NCBI GenBank assembly: GCA_966248875.1
Contig: CBINBI010000009.1
Location: 4,597-68,596 of the forward strand
Direction: 5' to 3'
Source of the DNA: Dokdonella_A sp966248875
GTDB lineage: Bacteria > Pseudomonadota > Gammaproteobacteria > Xanthomonadales > Rhodanobacteraceae
DNA: 64,000 bases
Part shown: one piece after another, positions 37,862 through 46,698 of the stretch
Position numbering within the stretch: position 1 is the stretch's first letter
How the letters are laid out: every line of letters starts with the position of its first letter
Program-made: the position numbers and the translations under genes
The notes under the pieces: generated by a model
Seen by the model: only the letters and a program-made list of their open reading frames with translations
What the model was told of the DNA's origin: nothing
Database searches by the model: none

Positions 37862-38809
37862 TCAGGCCACCACGCGCAGGCGCAGCTCCTTCGGCAGCGC
37901 GAACGTGATGTTCTCGGGCTCGCCGTCGAGCTCGCGCACGCTTGCCGCGCCCCACTCGCGCAGGCGAGCGAGCACTTCGCGCACGAGGCTTTCCGGCGCC
38001 GAGGCCCCGGCCGTGACGCCGATCTGGCTACGCCCCTCGATCCACTCGCGGCGGATGTCGCCCGCGCCGTCGATGAGGTACGCCGGCACGCCCTGCTTCT
38101 CGGCCAGCTCGCGCAGCCGGTTCGAGTTGGAGCTGTTCGGCGAGCCGACGACGAGCACGAGATCGCACTGCTGCCCGAGCCGGCGCACCGCGTCCTGGCG
38201 GTTCTGAGTGGCGTAGCAGATGTCGTCATGACGCGGGCCGACGATGGCCGGAAAGCGCCGGCGCAGCGCCTCGATGACGGCTCTCGTGTCGTCCACCGAG
38301 AGCGTCGTCTGCGTGACATAGGCGAGCTGCTCCGGATTACGCGGCGCGAGCTTCTCGACGCATTCCGGCGTCTCGACCAGGTGGATCGCGCCGGCATTCG
38401 TCGCGTCCCACTGCCCCATCGTGCCCTCGACCTCGGGATGCCCCGCGTGGCCGATCAGCACGACGTCCCGCCCGGCCTTGCCATGCCGCGCGACTTCCAT
38501 GTGCACCTTCGTGACCAGCGGACAGGTTGCGTCGAACACGCGCAGGCCACGCGCGGCCGCCTCGCTGCGCACCGCCTGCGAGACGCCGTGCGCGCTGAAG
38601 ATCACCGTGGCACCGTCGGGCACTTCCTCGAGCTCGTCGACGAACACCGCGCCTTCGCCGCGAAGCTTGTCGACGACGTAGCGGTTGTGCACGACCTCGT
38701 GGCGCACGTAGATCGGCGCACCAAACGTCTCGAGCGCGCGCTCGACGATCTCGATCGCACGGTCGACGCCCGCGCAGAAGCCGCGCGGATTGGCGAGAAG
38801 GACGTCCAT
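37862..38809 (-). CDS. ispH: 4-hydroxy-3-methylbut-2-enyl diphosphate reductase
   Basis: IspH makes IPP and DMAPP in the last step of the MEP isoprenoid pathway, using a [4Fe-4S] cluster. The three cluster ligands are C12 (PRGFCAGV), C96 (DATCPLV) and C198 (DICYATQNRQ). The HEVVHN, GHPEVEGT and TQTTLSVDDT segments are typical. The 315-residue length is normal. It ends the murJ-ribF-ileS-lspA-ispH gene order; the FKBP-type gene fkpB/slpA often found between lspA and ispH is absent. Confidence 0.97.
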   Translation of the reverse strand: MDVLLANPRGFCAGVDRAIEIVERALETFGAPIYVRHEVVHNRYVVDKLRGEGAVFVDELEEVPDGATVIFSAHGVSQAVRSEAAARGLRVFDATCPLVTKVHMEVARHGKAGRDVVLIGHAGHPEVEGTMGQWDATNAGAIHLVETPECVEKLAPRNPEQLAYVTQTTLSVDDTRAVIEALRRRFPAIVGPRHDDICYATQNRQDAVRRLGQQCDLVLVVGSPNSSNSNRLRELAEKQGVPAYLIDGAGDIRREWIEGRSQIGVTAGASAPESLVREVLARLREWGAASVRELDGEPENITFALPKELRLRVVA

Positions 38810-38816
38810 GCGTGGA

Positions 38817-39314
38817 TTATGGGGCGTCGCCGGCCGCTTTTCGACCCATGACTCCGAACATGATCAGCAGCACCGCTCCCACGCTGATCGCCGAATCGGC
38901 GACGTTGAACGCCGGCCACGACCATTGGCCGTAGTAGACCTCGATGAAATCGGTCACATGGCCGAGGCGCACGCGGTCAATGAGGTTGCCCAGCGCGCCG
39001 CCGATGATGAGCGACAGCGGCAGCGCCGTGCGCCACTCGTCGCGCGGGAGGCGCCGCAGCCAGACCACCAGCACCGAGCACACGACGACGGCAAGCGCGG
39101 TGAACAGCCAGCGCTGCCAGCCGCCGGCATCGTGCAGGAAGCTGAACGCGGCGCCCGTGTTGAACGCGAGCGTCCAGTTCAGGAAGCCCGGGATGACAGG
39201 ATGCGGTGCGTACGGCTCCAGCGTTGCGACGGCGATGTGCTTGGTCAGCTGATCGAGCGCGATGACGAGCGCCGACAGCGCCAGCCAGGGGAGTGCGTTC
39301 GGTTTCGCGCTCAC
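38817..39314 (-). CDS. lspA: Lipoprotein signal peptidase II
   Basis: LspA removes signal peptides from diacylglyceryl-modified prolipoproteins in the inner membrane. The 165-residue protein has four transmembrane helices and the two catalytic aspartates in GNLIDRVRLGHVTDFI and FNVADSAI; IALDQLTKHIA is the N-terminal signature. The start is the GTG at 39314 (VSAKPNALPW) with GGAG six bases upstream. It ends 7 bases before ispH. Confidence 0.95.
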   Translation of the reverse strand: MSAKPNALPWLALSALVIALDQLTKHIAVATLEPYAPHPVIPGFLNWTLAFNTGAAFSFLHDAGGWQRWLFTALAVVVCSVLVVWLRRLPRDEWRTALPLSLIIGGALGNLIDRVRLGHVTDFIEVYYGQWSWPAFNVADSAISVGAVLLIMFGVMGRKAAGDAP

Positions 39315-39334
39315 GCGAGCTCCCCGGCCCGGCG

Positions 39335-39404
39335 CCGCCGCGAAAGCGGGTACCGCGCGAACTGACGCCGAAGGCCCTTGCTCCCCGCTTTCGCGGTGAC
39401 GACG
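39335..39404. repeat. REPIN-like inverted repeat between ileS and lspA
   Basis: A left arm around GCGAAAGCGGG (39335-39353) and a right arm CCCCGCTTTCGCGGTGACGACG (39383-39404) are inverted copies of the CGTCGTCCCCGCGAAAGC family. It fills the short gap ahead of the lspA start. Confidence 0.65.
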
Positions 39405-39429
39405 GGTCTTTTTCGCATCGTCGATGTCA

Positions 39430-42303
39430 TCAAAACCACCGCCGCTCCTCGCCCGGCCCTTCGACGTTCGCGACGCAGCGTCCGCAGATTTCGGGATGCG
39501 CCGCGATCGCGCCGACATCGGCCCGATAGTGCCAGCAGCGGATGCACTTCGCGTGCTGCGTCTTGCGCACCATGACGCTCGCGAAGCGCTTCTCCGCGTG
39601 CAGCGAATCGACCGGCGCGGCCTCGGCCGGCGCGTCCGCCTCACTGTCGAGAGAAAGCTCCGAGGTGATGAAGAAGAACCGCAGCTCGTCCGCGAACGGC
39701 TCGAGCTCGGCTTTCGTCTCCGCGTCGAGATGCAGCGTCACCTCGGCTTCGAGCGAGGCGCCGATCTCGCGGTTCGCGCGCATGATCTCCATCTGCTTCG
39801 CGGCCACTTCGCGGATCGCGAGGAGATCGCTCCAGAACCGGCGCTGCGCGGGCGAGCCCTGCAATGCGGAAAGCCCGTCGTACCAGGTCTCGAACAGCAC
39901 CGACTCGCCGCGCGCGCCCGGCATGTGCTGCCAGATTTCCTCTGCCGTGAACGACAGGATCGGCGCGAGCCACCGCACCATCGCCTCGAGGATGCGGTAC
40001 ATCGCGCTCTGCGCGCTGCGCCGGCCGCGGCTTCCGGTCGGCATCGTGTAGAGGCGGTCCTTGGTGATGTCGAGATAGAGCGCGCCCATCTCGTTCGTGC
40101 AGAAGTTCTGGATGCGCTGCACTATCTCCGGGAAATCATGGCGCGCGTACGCGGCGACCACGGCCTGCTGGACGTCGTGCGCCTGCTGCTCGGCCCACTG
40201 GTCGAGCATGAGGCATTCGGCGGCCAACACCATGTGCTTCGCAGGATCGAAACCGTCGAGATTGCCGAGCAGGAAGCGCGCCGTGTTGCGGATGCGCCGG
40301 TACGCATCGGACACGCGCTTCAGGATCTCGTCCGAGACCGCGATCTCGTTGCGGTAGTCGGTCGACGCGACCCAGAGCCTCAGCACGTCCGCGCCCAGCG
40401 TGTCGACAACCTTCTGCGGCGCGACCACGTTGCCCAGCGACTTCGACATCTTGCGGCCCTGCGCGTCGACGGTGAATCCGTGCGTCAGCACCTCGTCGTA
40501 CGGCGCGCGGCCCTTCATCGCGGTCGAGGTCAGCAGCGAGGACTGAAACCAGCCGCGGTGCTGATCCGAGCCTTCGAGATACATGACCTTGTCGCCCGGA
40601 GCGCGCGCGAGATTCGGCCGCTGGTCGAGCACGCAGAAGTGCGTCACGCCCGAATCGAACCACACGTCGAGGATGTCCGTGACCTTTTCATAGCGCTCGG
40701 CTTCGCTGCCGAGCAGCTCCGCCGGATCGAGCGCGTACCAGGCATCGGCGCCCTCCTTTTCGACGCGCTGCGCGACCTGCTCCATCAGCTCGACGCTGCG
40801 CGGGTGCGGCTCGTGGTTCACCTTGTCGACGAACAGCGCGATCGGCACGCCCCAGGTGCGCTGGCGCGAGATGCACCAGTCCGGCCTTCCCGCCACCATT
40901 CCCGCGATGCGCTCCTCGCCCCATGCCGGAAACCAGTCGACGTCGTCGCGGATCGAGGTCAGCGCAGACTCGCGCAGCCGCTCCTTTTCCATGCTGATGA
41001 ACCACTGCGGCGTCGTGCGGAACGCAACCGGCGTCTTGTGGCGCCAGCAGTGCGGATAGCTATGCGTGATCTTCGCGTCGGCGAGCAGCACGCCACGCTC
41101 GCGGAGCAGCGCGACGATCGCGCCGTTCGCCTTCCAGATGAATTGACCGCCGAAAATCGGCGTCGACGGCAGATAGACGCCGTTGCCGCCGACCGGATTC
41201 AGCTCGCCCGCGGGGTACTTCTGCACGAGCCCGTATTTCTGGCCGACCGTGAAGTCCTCCATGCCGTGGCCGGGCGCCGTGTGCACCGCGCCGGTGCCCT
41301 CCTCGGCCGAGACGTGATCGCCGAGGATCAGCGGGATCTCGCGCTCGTAGAACGGATGGCGGAGCGTCATCAGTTCGAGATCGCCGCCTTTCACGCGGCC
41401 GAGCACCTTCATGTCTTCCACGCCGTAGCGCTTGAGCGCTTTCGCCGCGAGCGCTTCGGCAAGCACAAGCAGGACGCGCTTGCCATTGCGCGACGGGCCT
41501 TCGACGAGCACATACTCGAGATCGGGGCCGAGCGTCACGGCGACGCTGGCCGGCAGCGTCCAAGGCGTCGTCGTCCAGATCGGCACAGCGACGATGTCGC
41601 CCGCGCCGATCGTCACGCCGAACTTCGCCGCGAGCGCTTCCGGATCGATCGCATCGTAGGCGACGTCGATCGCCGGCGACTCCTTGTCGTGATACTCGAT
41701 CTCTGCCTCGGCCAGCGCCGAGCCACAGTCGAAGCACCAGTACACCGGCTTGAAGCCGCGCACGACGTGGCCGTTCGCGTGGATCTTCGCGAGCGCACGG
41801 ATCATGTCCGCCTCGTAGCGGAAATCCATCGTGCGATACGGATTGTCCCAGTCGCCGAGCACCCCCAGGCGCTTGAAATCGGCGCGCTGCAGGTCGATCT
41901 GCCGCGCCGCGTACTCGCGGCACTGCCTGCGGAATGTCGCCGCGTCGACCTTCTGCCCCACCTTGCCGACGACCTTCTCGACCGCGATCTCGATCGGCAG
42001 CCCGTGGCAGTCCCAGCCCGGCACGTAGGGCGAGCGGTAGCCGGCCAGCAACGCCGCCTTCACCACCACGTCCTTCAGTATCTTGTTGACCGCGTGCCCG
42101 ATGTGGATGACGCCGTTCGCATACGGCGGCCCGTCGTGCAGGATGAACGCCTGCTCGCGGTCCGACGTGTGCTGCTGGACCGCGTAGTAGCGCCGCTTCG
42201 CCTCCCATTCGGCGAGCATCGCCGGCTCGCGCCGGGCGAGATCCGCCTTCATCGGGAAATCGGTCTTCGGGAGGTTGATCGTGGTCTTGTAGTCGGTGGG
42301 CAT
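39430..42303 (-). CDS. ileS: Isoleucyl-tRNA synthetase
   Basis: A 957-residue class I synthetase. HIGH is at H67-I-G-H70, KMSKS occurs in GRKMSKSLGN, and the C-terminal zinc site CIRCWHYR...CGRCVANV is complete. The large CP1 editing domain lies between residues about 200 and 400. The ATG at 42303 gives MPTDYKTTINLPKTDFPMK; the frame upstream is repeat sequence. It is downstream of ribF and upstream of lspA, as in most proteobacteria. A degenerate heptad repeat and a REPIN occupy the gap before it. Confidence 0.97.
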   Translation of the reverse strand: MPTDYKTTINLPKTDFPMKADLARREPAMLAEWEAKRRYYAVQQHTSDREQAFILHDGPPYANGVIHIGHAVNKILKDVVVKAALLAGYRSPYVPGWDCHGLPIEIAVEKVVGKVGQKVDAATFRRQCREYAARQIDLQRADFKRLGVLGDWDNPYRTMDFRYEADMIRALAKIHANGHVVRGFKPVYWCFDCGSALAEAEIEYHDKESPAIDVAYDAIDPEALAAKFGVTIGAGDIVAVPIWTTTPWTLPASVAVTLGPDLEYVLVEGPSRNGKRVLLVLAEALAAKALKRYGVEDMKVLGRVKGGDLELMTLRHPFYEREIPLILGDHVSAEEGTGAVHTAPGHGMEDFTVGQKYGLVQKYPAGELNPVGGNGVYLPSTPIFGGQFIWKANGAIVALLRERGVLLADAKITHSYPHCWRHKTPVAFRTTPQWFISMEKERLRESALTSIRDDVDWFPAWGEERIAGMVAGRPDWCISRQRTWGVPIALFVDKVNHEPHPRSVELMEQVAQRVEKEGADAWYALDPAELLGSEAERYEKVTDILDVWFDSGVTHFCVLDQRPNLARAPGDKVMYLEGSDQHRGWFQSSLLTSTAMKGRAPYDEVLTHGFTVDAQGRKMSKSLGNVVAPQKVVDTLGADVLRLWVASTDYRNEIAVSDEILKRVSDAYRRIRNTARFLLGNLDGFDPAKHMVLAAECLMLDQWAEQQAHDVQQAVVAAYARHDFPEIVQRIQNFCTNEMGALYLDITKDRLYTMPTGSRGRRSAQSAMYRILEAMVRWLAPILSFTAEEIWQHMPGARGESVLFETWYDGLSALQGSPAQRRFWSDLLAIREVAAKQMEIMRANREIGASLEAEVTLHLDAETKAELEPFADELRFFFITSELSLDSEADAPAEAAPVDSLHAEKRFASVMVRKTQHAKCIRCWHYRADVGAIAAHPEICGRCVANVEGPGEERRWF

Positions 42304-42312
42304 GTGACGCCG

Positions 42313-42348
42313 CGATTCGGGATTTGAAGAATTGGGATCGGGATTCGT
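42313..42348. repeat. Degenerate GGGATTC heptad repeat upstream of ileS
   Basis: Several copies of GGGATTY (GATTCGGGATTT, TTGGGATC, GGGATTCG) occur within 36 bases, starting 10 bases before the ileS ATG on its template side. It resembles the better-formed arrays at 23925-24057 and 46699-46732. Confidence 0.5.
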
Positions 42349-42352
42349 ATTT

Positions 42353-42432
42353 CGTCGTTCTCGCGGAGGCGGGAACCTAGTGCCTCTGATCCACGGCGAA
42401 GGCGCTGGGTCCCCGCTTTCTCGGGGACGACG
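42353..42432. repeat. REPIN-like inverted repeat overlapping the ribF 3' end
   Basis: Left arm CGTCGTTCTCGCGGAGGCGG (from 42353) and right arm AAGGCGCTGGGTCCCCGCTT... (42399-42432) are inverted copies. The right arm is almost identical to the inverse of the left end of the GIY-YIG element at 13845-13878. The ribF stop lies inside the left arm. Confidence 0.8.
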
Positions 42433-43372
42433 ATGGAGCGGATGCCGCGTCGAGCATCGCACGCGCCTCGGCCGCATCGCGATCGATCTGCCGCACCATC
42501 GCGTCGAGATCGGGAAACTTCGCCTCCTCGCGCAGCTTCGCGACGAACTCGACGTCGATGCGCCTTCCGTAGAGGTCGCCTTCGAAGTCGAACAGGTGCG
42601 CTTCGAGCAGCGGCTCGGTGCCGTTGATGGTCGGACGTACGCCGAGGCTTGCGACGCCGGGCACCGGCTGCGCTTCGACGCCGCGCACGTGCACGGCGAA
42701 GATGCCGCCGACCGGCGACACGCGCCGGCCGAGCGGGATGTTCGCCGTGGGATAACCCAGCTTGCGGCCGAGCTTCTCCCCGTGCACGACGTGCCCGCCG
42801 ATCGAGAACGGTCTTCCCAGCAGCCGCGCCGCCGCGGCGAACTCGCCGGCGGCGAGGTGCGCGCGGATCGAGCTGCTCGAGACGCGCTCGCCATGGATGG
42901 TGACGTCGGGCAGCGTCTGCACGGAAAATCCCGAACGCGAACCGATCCGCTTCAGAAGCGCGATGTCACCGCGTCGCGCGCGTCCGAAACGGAAATCCGC
43001 TCCGGCCCAGATCTCGCGCACGCCGCAGCGCGCAACGAGCACGCGCTCGACGAAATCCTCCGCCTCCATGGCCGCGAGCCGCGCGTCGAAACGCAGCAGC
43101 AGCAGCGTCCCGATGCCGGCGCCGCGAATGAGCTCGATCTTCTCGCGCACGCTGGCCAGCCGCGGCACCGGCGCGCCGCGTGCGAAGAACTCGCGCGGAA
43201 TCGGCTCGAAGCTGATCGCGCACGCGGCCAGGTTTTCGGATCGCGCGCGTGCGGCCACACGTTCGAGCAGCGCGCGATGGCCGACGTGAACGCCGTCCAG
43301 CGCGCCCACACACGCGACGCTGCCGCCCGGTGCCAGGCTCGGCCCCGCGGCATCCCGGAAAAGCAGGCTCAT
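42377..43372 (-). CDS. ribF: Bifunctional riboflavin kinase / FAD synthetase
   Basis: RibF phosphorylates riboflavin to FMN and adenylates FMN to FAD. The N-terminal adenylyltransferase domain has a HxGH-like VGALDGVHVGHRALL (Gly-Asp usual, here Leu-Asp) and SSSSIRAHLAAG; the C-terminal kinase domain has GYPTANIPL, the conserved PxN loop. The ATG at 43372 gives MSLLFRDAAGPSL. At 331 residues it is slightly long: the last 18 residues (PRKRGPS-containing) are encoded by a palindromic repeat, so the original C-terminus has been extended or replaced. Confidence 0.94.
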   Translation of the reverse strand: MSLLFRDAAGPSLAPGGSVACVGALDGVHVGHRALLERVAARARSENLAACAISFEPIPREFFARGAPVPRLASVREKIELIRGAGIGTLLLLRFDARLAAMEAEDFVERVLVARCGVREIWAGADFRFGRARRGDIALLKRIGSRSGFSVQTLPDVTIHGERVSSSSIRAHLAAGEFAAAARLLGRPFSIGGHVVHGEKLGRKLGYPTANIPLGRRVSPVGGIFAVHVRGVEAQPVPGVASLGVRPTINGTEPLLEAHLFDFEGDLYGRRIDVEFVAKLREEAKFPDLDAMVRQIDRDAAEARAMLDAASAPSSSPRKRGPSAFAVDQRH

Positions 43373-43378
43373 GGCCGG

Positions 43379-43384
43379 AGTATA
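43379..43384 (-). promoter_or_regulatory. TATACT box adjacent to the ribF start
   Basis: On the minus strand TATACT ends 6 bases before the ribF ATG. If used as a -10, transcription would begin at or beside the ATG, giving a leaderless mRNA. The -35 region is weak. Confidence 0.3.
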
Positions 43385-43440
43385 GCCGCTGCATTGCAGC
43401 ATGCGGGCCTCGCGCCTGCACTCCTCCAATTCGAGCTGGC

Positions 43441-45051
43441 CTAGTGCGCCTTGAGATCGCGCAGCCGGAACCCTGCCGCAAACAGTACCGCGACGAATGT
43501 GCTGCCTGCCGCCGCGATGACGGCACCAAGCCGCCAGATGCGCGTCGTCGTGCCCCACGCGCTCCAGTCGGACCAGGCGGTGAGACAGGCGAGGATGACC
43601 GCCGTCATCGCCGTGCACGCAAGGCCGAGCCGCGCGAGATGCGCCGCCCAGCCCGGCTGCCGCGCATAGATGCCGTCGCGGCGGAGCGCGACCCAGAGCT
43701 GCGCGAGATTGAGATAGCTCGCGAGCGCGCTGGCAAGCGCGAGGCCCATGTGCAGCCCAGGCACGCTCGCGATCGCCGCGAGCCAGCCCTCGCCCGTCTG
43801 CTCCGGCGCGTGCCAGAGCACGAACAGCACCGCGACGAAGACGACGTTCATCACCATGTTCGCGATCATCGCGACGACGCCGGCGCGCACCGGCGTCTCC
43901 GTGTCCTGCCGTGCGTAGAACGCCGGCGCGACGACCTTGACCAGCGCGAATGCCGGCAGGCCGAACGAGAGCGCCGACAGCGAAAGCGCGGCCATGTCGA
44001 CGTCATGCGCCGTGAAGCGGCCGTGCTGCAGCAGCGTCGCGAGGATCGGCTTGGCGAGCAGCACGAGCGCGAGCATCGCCGGCACCGAGATCAGGAGCGC
44101 CGTGCGCAGGCCCCAGTCCAGCGCTTTCGCGAAGCCTTCGCGATCGGTCGAAACGTGGTGCCGCGACAGCGACGGCAGGATCACGGTGCCGAGCGCGACG
44201 CCGAACACGCCGAGCGGAAATTCCAGCAGCCGATCGCTCTGCGCGAGCCAGGTCTGCGAGCCCGAAATCAGGAACGACGCGATCAGCGTGTCCAGCAGGA
44301 GATTGATCTGCGCGACGGACGAGCCGAACAGCGTCGGCACCATGAGCCGCATCACGCGGCGCACGTCCGGGTGCCGCCAGCCCCAGCGCGGCAGCGCGAG
44401 CAGGTCGAGCGAACGGAGCGCCGGCAGCTGCACGAGCAGCTGCAGGATGCCCGCCGCGAGGATCGCCCAGCCAAGCGCCATGATCGGCGTCGAGAGATGC
44501 GGCGCCAGCCAGAGCGCGCCCGCGATCATGCAGAGATTGAGGATCACCGGCGTCAGCGCCGGCAGGCCGAACTTGTGGAAACTGTTGAGCACGCCGCCGG
44601 CAAGCGCGGTCAGCGAGACGAACAGGAGAAACGGAAACGTGACCCGCAGGAGGTCGGTCGTCAGCGCGAACTTGACCGGCTCGTCGATCGAGCCGGGCGC
44701 GAAAGCGCGCGTCACCCAACCGGCGCCGATCACGCCGAGCGCGGTGACGACGAGCAGCACGCCCCCGAGCGTGCCCGCCGTGCGCGCGACGAGCTGCTTC
44801 AGCTCTTCGTGGCTGCGCTTCTCCTTGACTTCGGTGAACACCGGCACGAAGGCGACGGAGAACGAGCCCTCGGCGAACAGGCGGCGCAGGAAATTCGGGA
44901 TGCGGAAGGCGACCCAGAAGGCGTCGGTCGCTGCATTCGCGCCGAACGCGTACGCGATCGCCTGCTCGCGCACGAGGCCCAGGATGCGCGAAACGAACGT
45001 CGCTCCGCTGAAGGTCAGCGTGGAGCGAAGCAGGCTCGGGCGCGGGCTCAT
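43441..45051 (-). CDS. murJ: Lipid II flippase MurJ
   Basis: This essential MOP-family membrane protein moves lipid II across the inner membrane for peptidoglycan synthesis. The 536-residue sequence has about 14 hydrophobic segments and the signatures FVSRILGLVREQAIAYAFG, FRIPNFLRRLFAEGSF and the cavity-lining Arg/Lys residues (PRWGWRHPDVRR). The ATG at 45051 gives MSPRPSLLRSTLTFS; its AAGGA ribosome-binding site lies just at the inner edge of a palindromic repeat. It is divergent from rpsT. Confidence 0.96.
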   Translation of the reverse strand: MSPRPSLLRSTLTFSGATFVSRILGLVREQAIAYAFGANAATDAFWVAFRIPNFLRRLFAEGSFSVAFVPVFTEVKEKRSHEELKQLVARTAGTLGGVLLVVTALGVIGAGWVTRAFAPGSIDEPVKFALTTDLLRVTFPFLLFVSLTALAGGVLNSFHKFGLPALTPVILNLCMIAGALWLAPHLSTPIMALGWAILAAGILQLLVQLPALRSLDLLALPRWGWRHPDVRRVMRLMVPTLFGSSVAQINLLLDTLIASFLISGSQTWLAQSDRLLEFPLGVFGVALGTVILPSLSRHHVSTDREGFAKALDWGLRTALLISVPAMLALVLLAKPILATLLQHGRFTAHDVDMAALSLSALSFGLPAFALVKVVAPAFYARQDTETPVRAGVVAMIANMVMNVVFVAVLFVLWHAPEQTGEGWLAAIASVPGLHMGLALASALASYLNLAQLWVALRRDGIYARQPGWAAHLARLGLACTAMTAVILACLTAWSDWSAWGTTTRIWRLGAVIAAAGSTFVAVLFAAGFRLRDLKAH

Positions 45052-45063
45052 GCCCGTTTCCTT

Positions 45064-45134
45064 CGTCGTCCCCGCGAAAGCGGGGACCCAGCGCCTTGCC
45101 CACGTGCCTGAGGCACGCCTTCGCGGGGACGACG
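45064..45134. repeat. REPIN-like inverted repeat between murJ and rpsT
   Basis: Left arm 45064-45097 (CGTCGTCCCCGCGAAAGCGG...) matches the left end of the GIY-YIG element at 33 of 34 positions. The right arm (45116-45134, CGCCTTCGCGGGGACGACG) is its inverse. Only about 18 bases lie between the arms. Confidence 0.9.
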
Positions 45135-45147
45135 GACCCGGGAGCAA

Positions 45148-45176
45148 TTGACGCTCCTCTCTCCGCCCACTAGAAT
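45148..45176 (+). promoter_or_regulatory. Promoter of rpsT
   Basis: TTGACG (45148-45153) and TAGAAT (45171-45176) are exactly 17 bases apart. The expected transcript start is near 45183, about 36 bases before the rpsT start codon. Confidence 0.8.
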
Positions 45177-45218
45177 CCCGCGTCTTTTTTGCAGCAACCC
45201 CTTTTCCGGAGTCGTCCC

Positions 45219-45482
45219 TTGGCCAACATCAAGTCCGCGAAGAAGCGCGCCCGCCAGTCCGAGAAAGCGCGCCAGCGCAATGCCAGTGCCCGCTCGATGG
45301 TCCGCACTGCGATCAAGCGCGTCGTGAAAGCGATCGAAGCGAAGGACAAGGCCGGCGCGGAAGCCGCGTTCGCCGCCGCCCAGCCCGTGATGGATCGCTA
45401 CGCCGCGCGCGGCCTGATCCACAAGAACAAGGCGGCGCGCCACAAGAGCCGCCTCACCGCGCATATCCGCGCGCTGGGCTGA
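45219..45482 (+). CDS. rpsT: 30S ribosomal protein S20
   Basis: An 87-residue, highly basic 16S rRNA-binding protein with the standard start ANIKSAKKRARQSEKARQRN and end HKNKAARHKSRLTAHIRALG. The start codon is TTG at 45219, with CGGAG eight bases upstream; the frame before it has no S20-like residues. E. coli rpsT also starts with UUG, where the weak codon is part of translational autoregulation, so the same control is likely. It is divergent from murJ with its own promoter and terminator. Confidence 0.96.
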   Translation: MANIKSAKKRARQSEKARQRNASARSMVRTAIKRVVKAIEAKDKAGAEAAFAAAQPVMDRYAARGLIHKNKAARHKSRLTAHIRALG

Positions 45483-45505
45483 AACCACTCGACATGCGAC
45501 GAAAG

Positions 45506-45527
45506 AGCCGGCGCAAGCCGGCTTTTT
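45506..45527 (+). terminator. Intrinsic terminator of rpsT
   Basis: Stem AGCCGGC (45506-45512) with GCCGGCT (45517-45523), loop GCAA, then a run of five Ts. It lies 24 bases after the rpsT stop. Confidence 0.88.
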
Positions 45528-45658
45528 CATGCCTGCGCCCTGCGCGGAGCTCACCCGAGCACGCGGCAGACTCGTCTCCCGCGGGTGAAGAGGCTCGGGG
45601 CGAACGCGGCCTGCGTATCGTCCTGCCATGCCCGCAACAGCGGTCGCACAGCTCCGCG

Positions 45659-46693
45659 TCACGCGTCCGCCTCGGCTGCCGCACGCCTTTCTTCCTCGAA
45701 GAAGCGCTGGATGTCCAACATCAGCGGCCAGGTGCCCTCGCGCGCGATCGCCGAGACGACGTACCACGGCTGCTTCCACCTGAGCTTCCTCACGATCGCC
45801 TTCGCGGTCTGCTCGCGCTCGTCTTCCGGCACGAGGTCCGCCTTGTTGAACACGAGCCAGCGCGGCCGCTTCAGCAGCTTGGGATCGAAGCGCTTCAGCT
45901 CGCTCTCGATGGCGCGGACCTGCGCTGCCGGGTCGGAGCCGTCGAACGGCGCGAGATCGACCACGTGCAGCAGCAGCCGCGTGCGGGCGACGTGCTTGAG
46001 GAACTGGACGCCGAGCCCCGCGCCCTCGGCCGCCCCCTCGATCAGGCCCGGGATGTCGGCGATGACGAAGCTCCGGTCGGCCTCGATGCGCACGACGCCG
46101 AGATGCGGCTGCAGCGTCGTGAACGGATAGTCGGCCACCTTCGGCGTCGCGGCCGAAACCGCGCGGATCAGCGTCGACTTGCCGGCGTTCGGAAAGCCGA
46201 GGAGGCCGACATCGGCCAGCACCTTGAGCTCGAGCTTGAGCTCGCGTTCCTCGCCGGGGCTGCCGGGGGTGGCGCGCCGCGGTGCGCGGTTCGTCGAGCT
46301 CTTGAAGTGGATGTTGCCCTTGCCGCCATGGCCGCCCTGCGCGACGAGCAGGCGCGCGCCGTTCTCGGTGAGATCGCCGATCTCTTCGTCGGTGTCGACG
46401 TTGATGACGACGGTGCCGACCGGCACCCGGATCACGAGATCCTCGCCGCCCTTGCCGGACATCTGCCGGCCCATGCCGTTCTCGCCGCGCTTGGCGCGGA
46501 AGACACGCTGGTGGCGGAAGTCGACCAGCGTGTTGAGCCCTTCGTCCGCCAGCAGCCAGACGCTGCCGCCGTCTCCGCCGTCGCCGCCGTCCGGCCCGCC
46601 GAACGGAATGAATTTCTCGCGTCGGAAGCTGACGCAGCCATTGCCGCCGTCGCCCGCATGCACGTGGATCGTGGCCTCGTCGACGAATTTCAT
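45659..46693 (-). CDS. obgE: GTPase ObgE/CgtA
   Basis: This essential GTPase acts in 50S ribosome assembly and stress control. The Gly-rich Obg domain (residues 1-158, MKFVDEATIHVHAGDGGNG and repeated GGxGG) precedes the G domain with G1 GFPNAGKST, switch I YPFTTLQP, G3 DIPGLIEGA and G4 NKAD. The C-terminal tail is short and acidic. The ATG at 46693 follows a heptad repeat with no Shine-Dalgarno match; the 20-base initiation region is nearly the same as that of cysNC. It follows rplU-rpmA on the same strand but beyond a terminator. Confidence 0.97.
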   Translation of the reverse strand: MKFVDEATIHVHAGDGGNGCVSFRREKFIPFGGPDGGDGGDGGSVWLLADEGLNTLVDFRHQRVFRAKRGENGMGRQMSGKGGEDLVIRVPVGTVVINVDTDEEIGDLTENGARLLVAQGGHGGKGNIHFKSSTNRAPRRATPGSPGEERELKLELKVLADVGLLGFPNAGKSTLIRAVSAATPKVADYPFTTLQPHLGVVRIEADRSFVIADIPGLIEGAAEGAGLGVQFLKHVARTRLLLHVVDLAPFDGSDPAAQVRAIESELKRFDPKLLKRPRWLVFNKADLVPEDEREQTAKAIVRKLRWKQPWYVVSAIAREGTWPLMLDIQRFFEEERRAAAEADA

Positions 46694-46698
46694 GGGGG

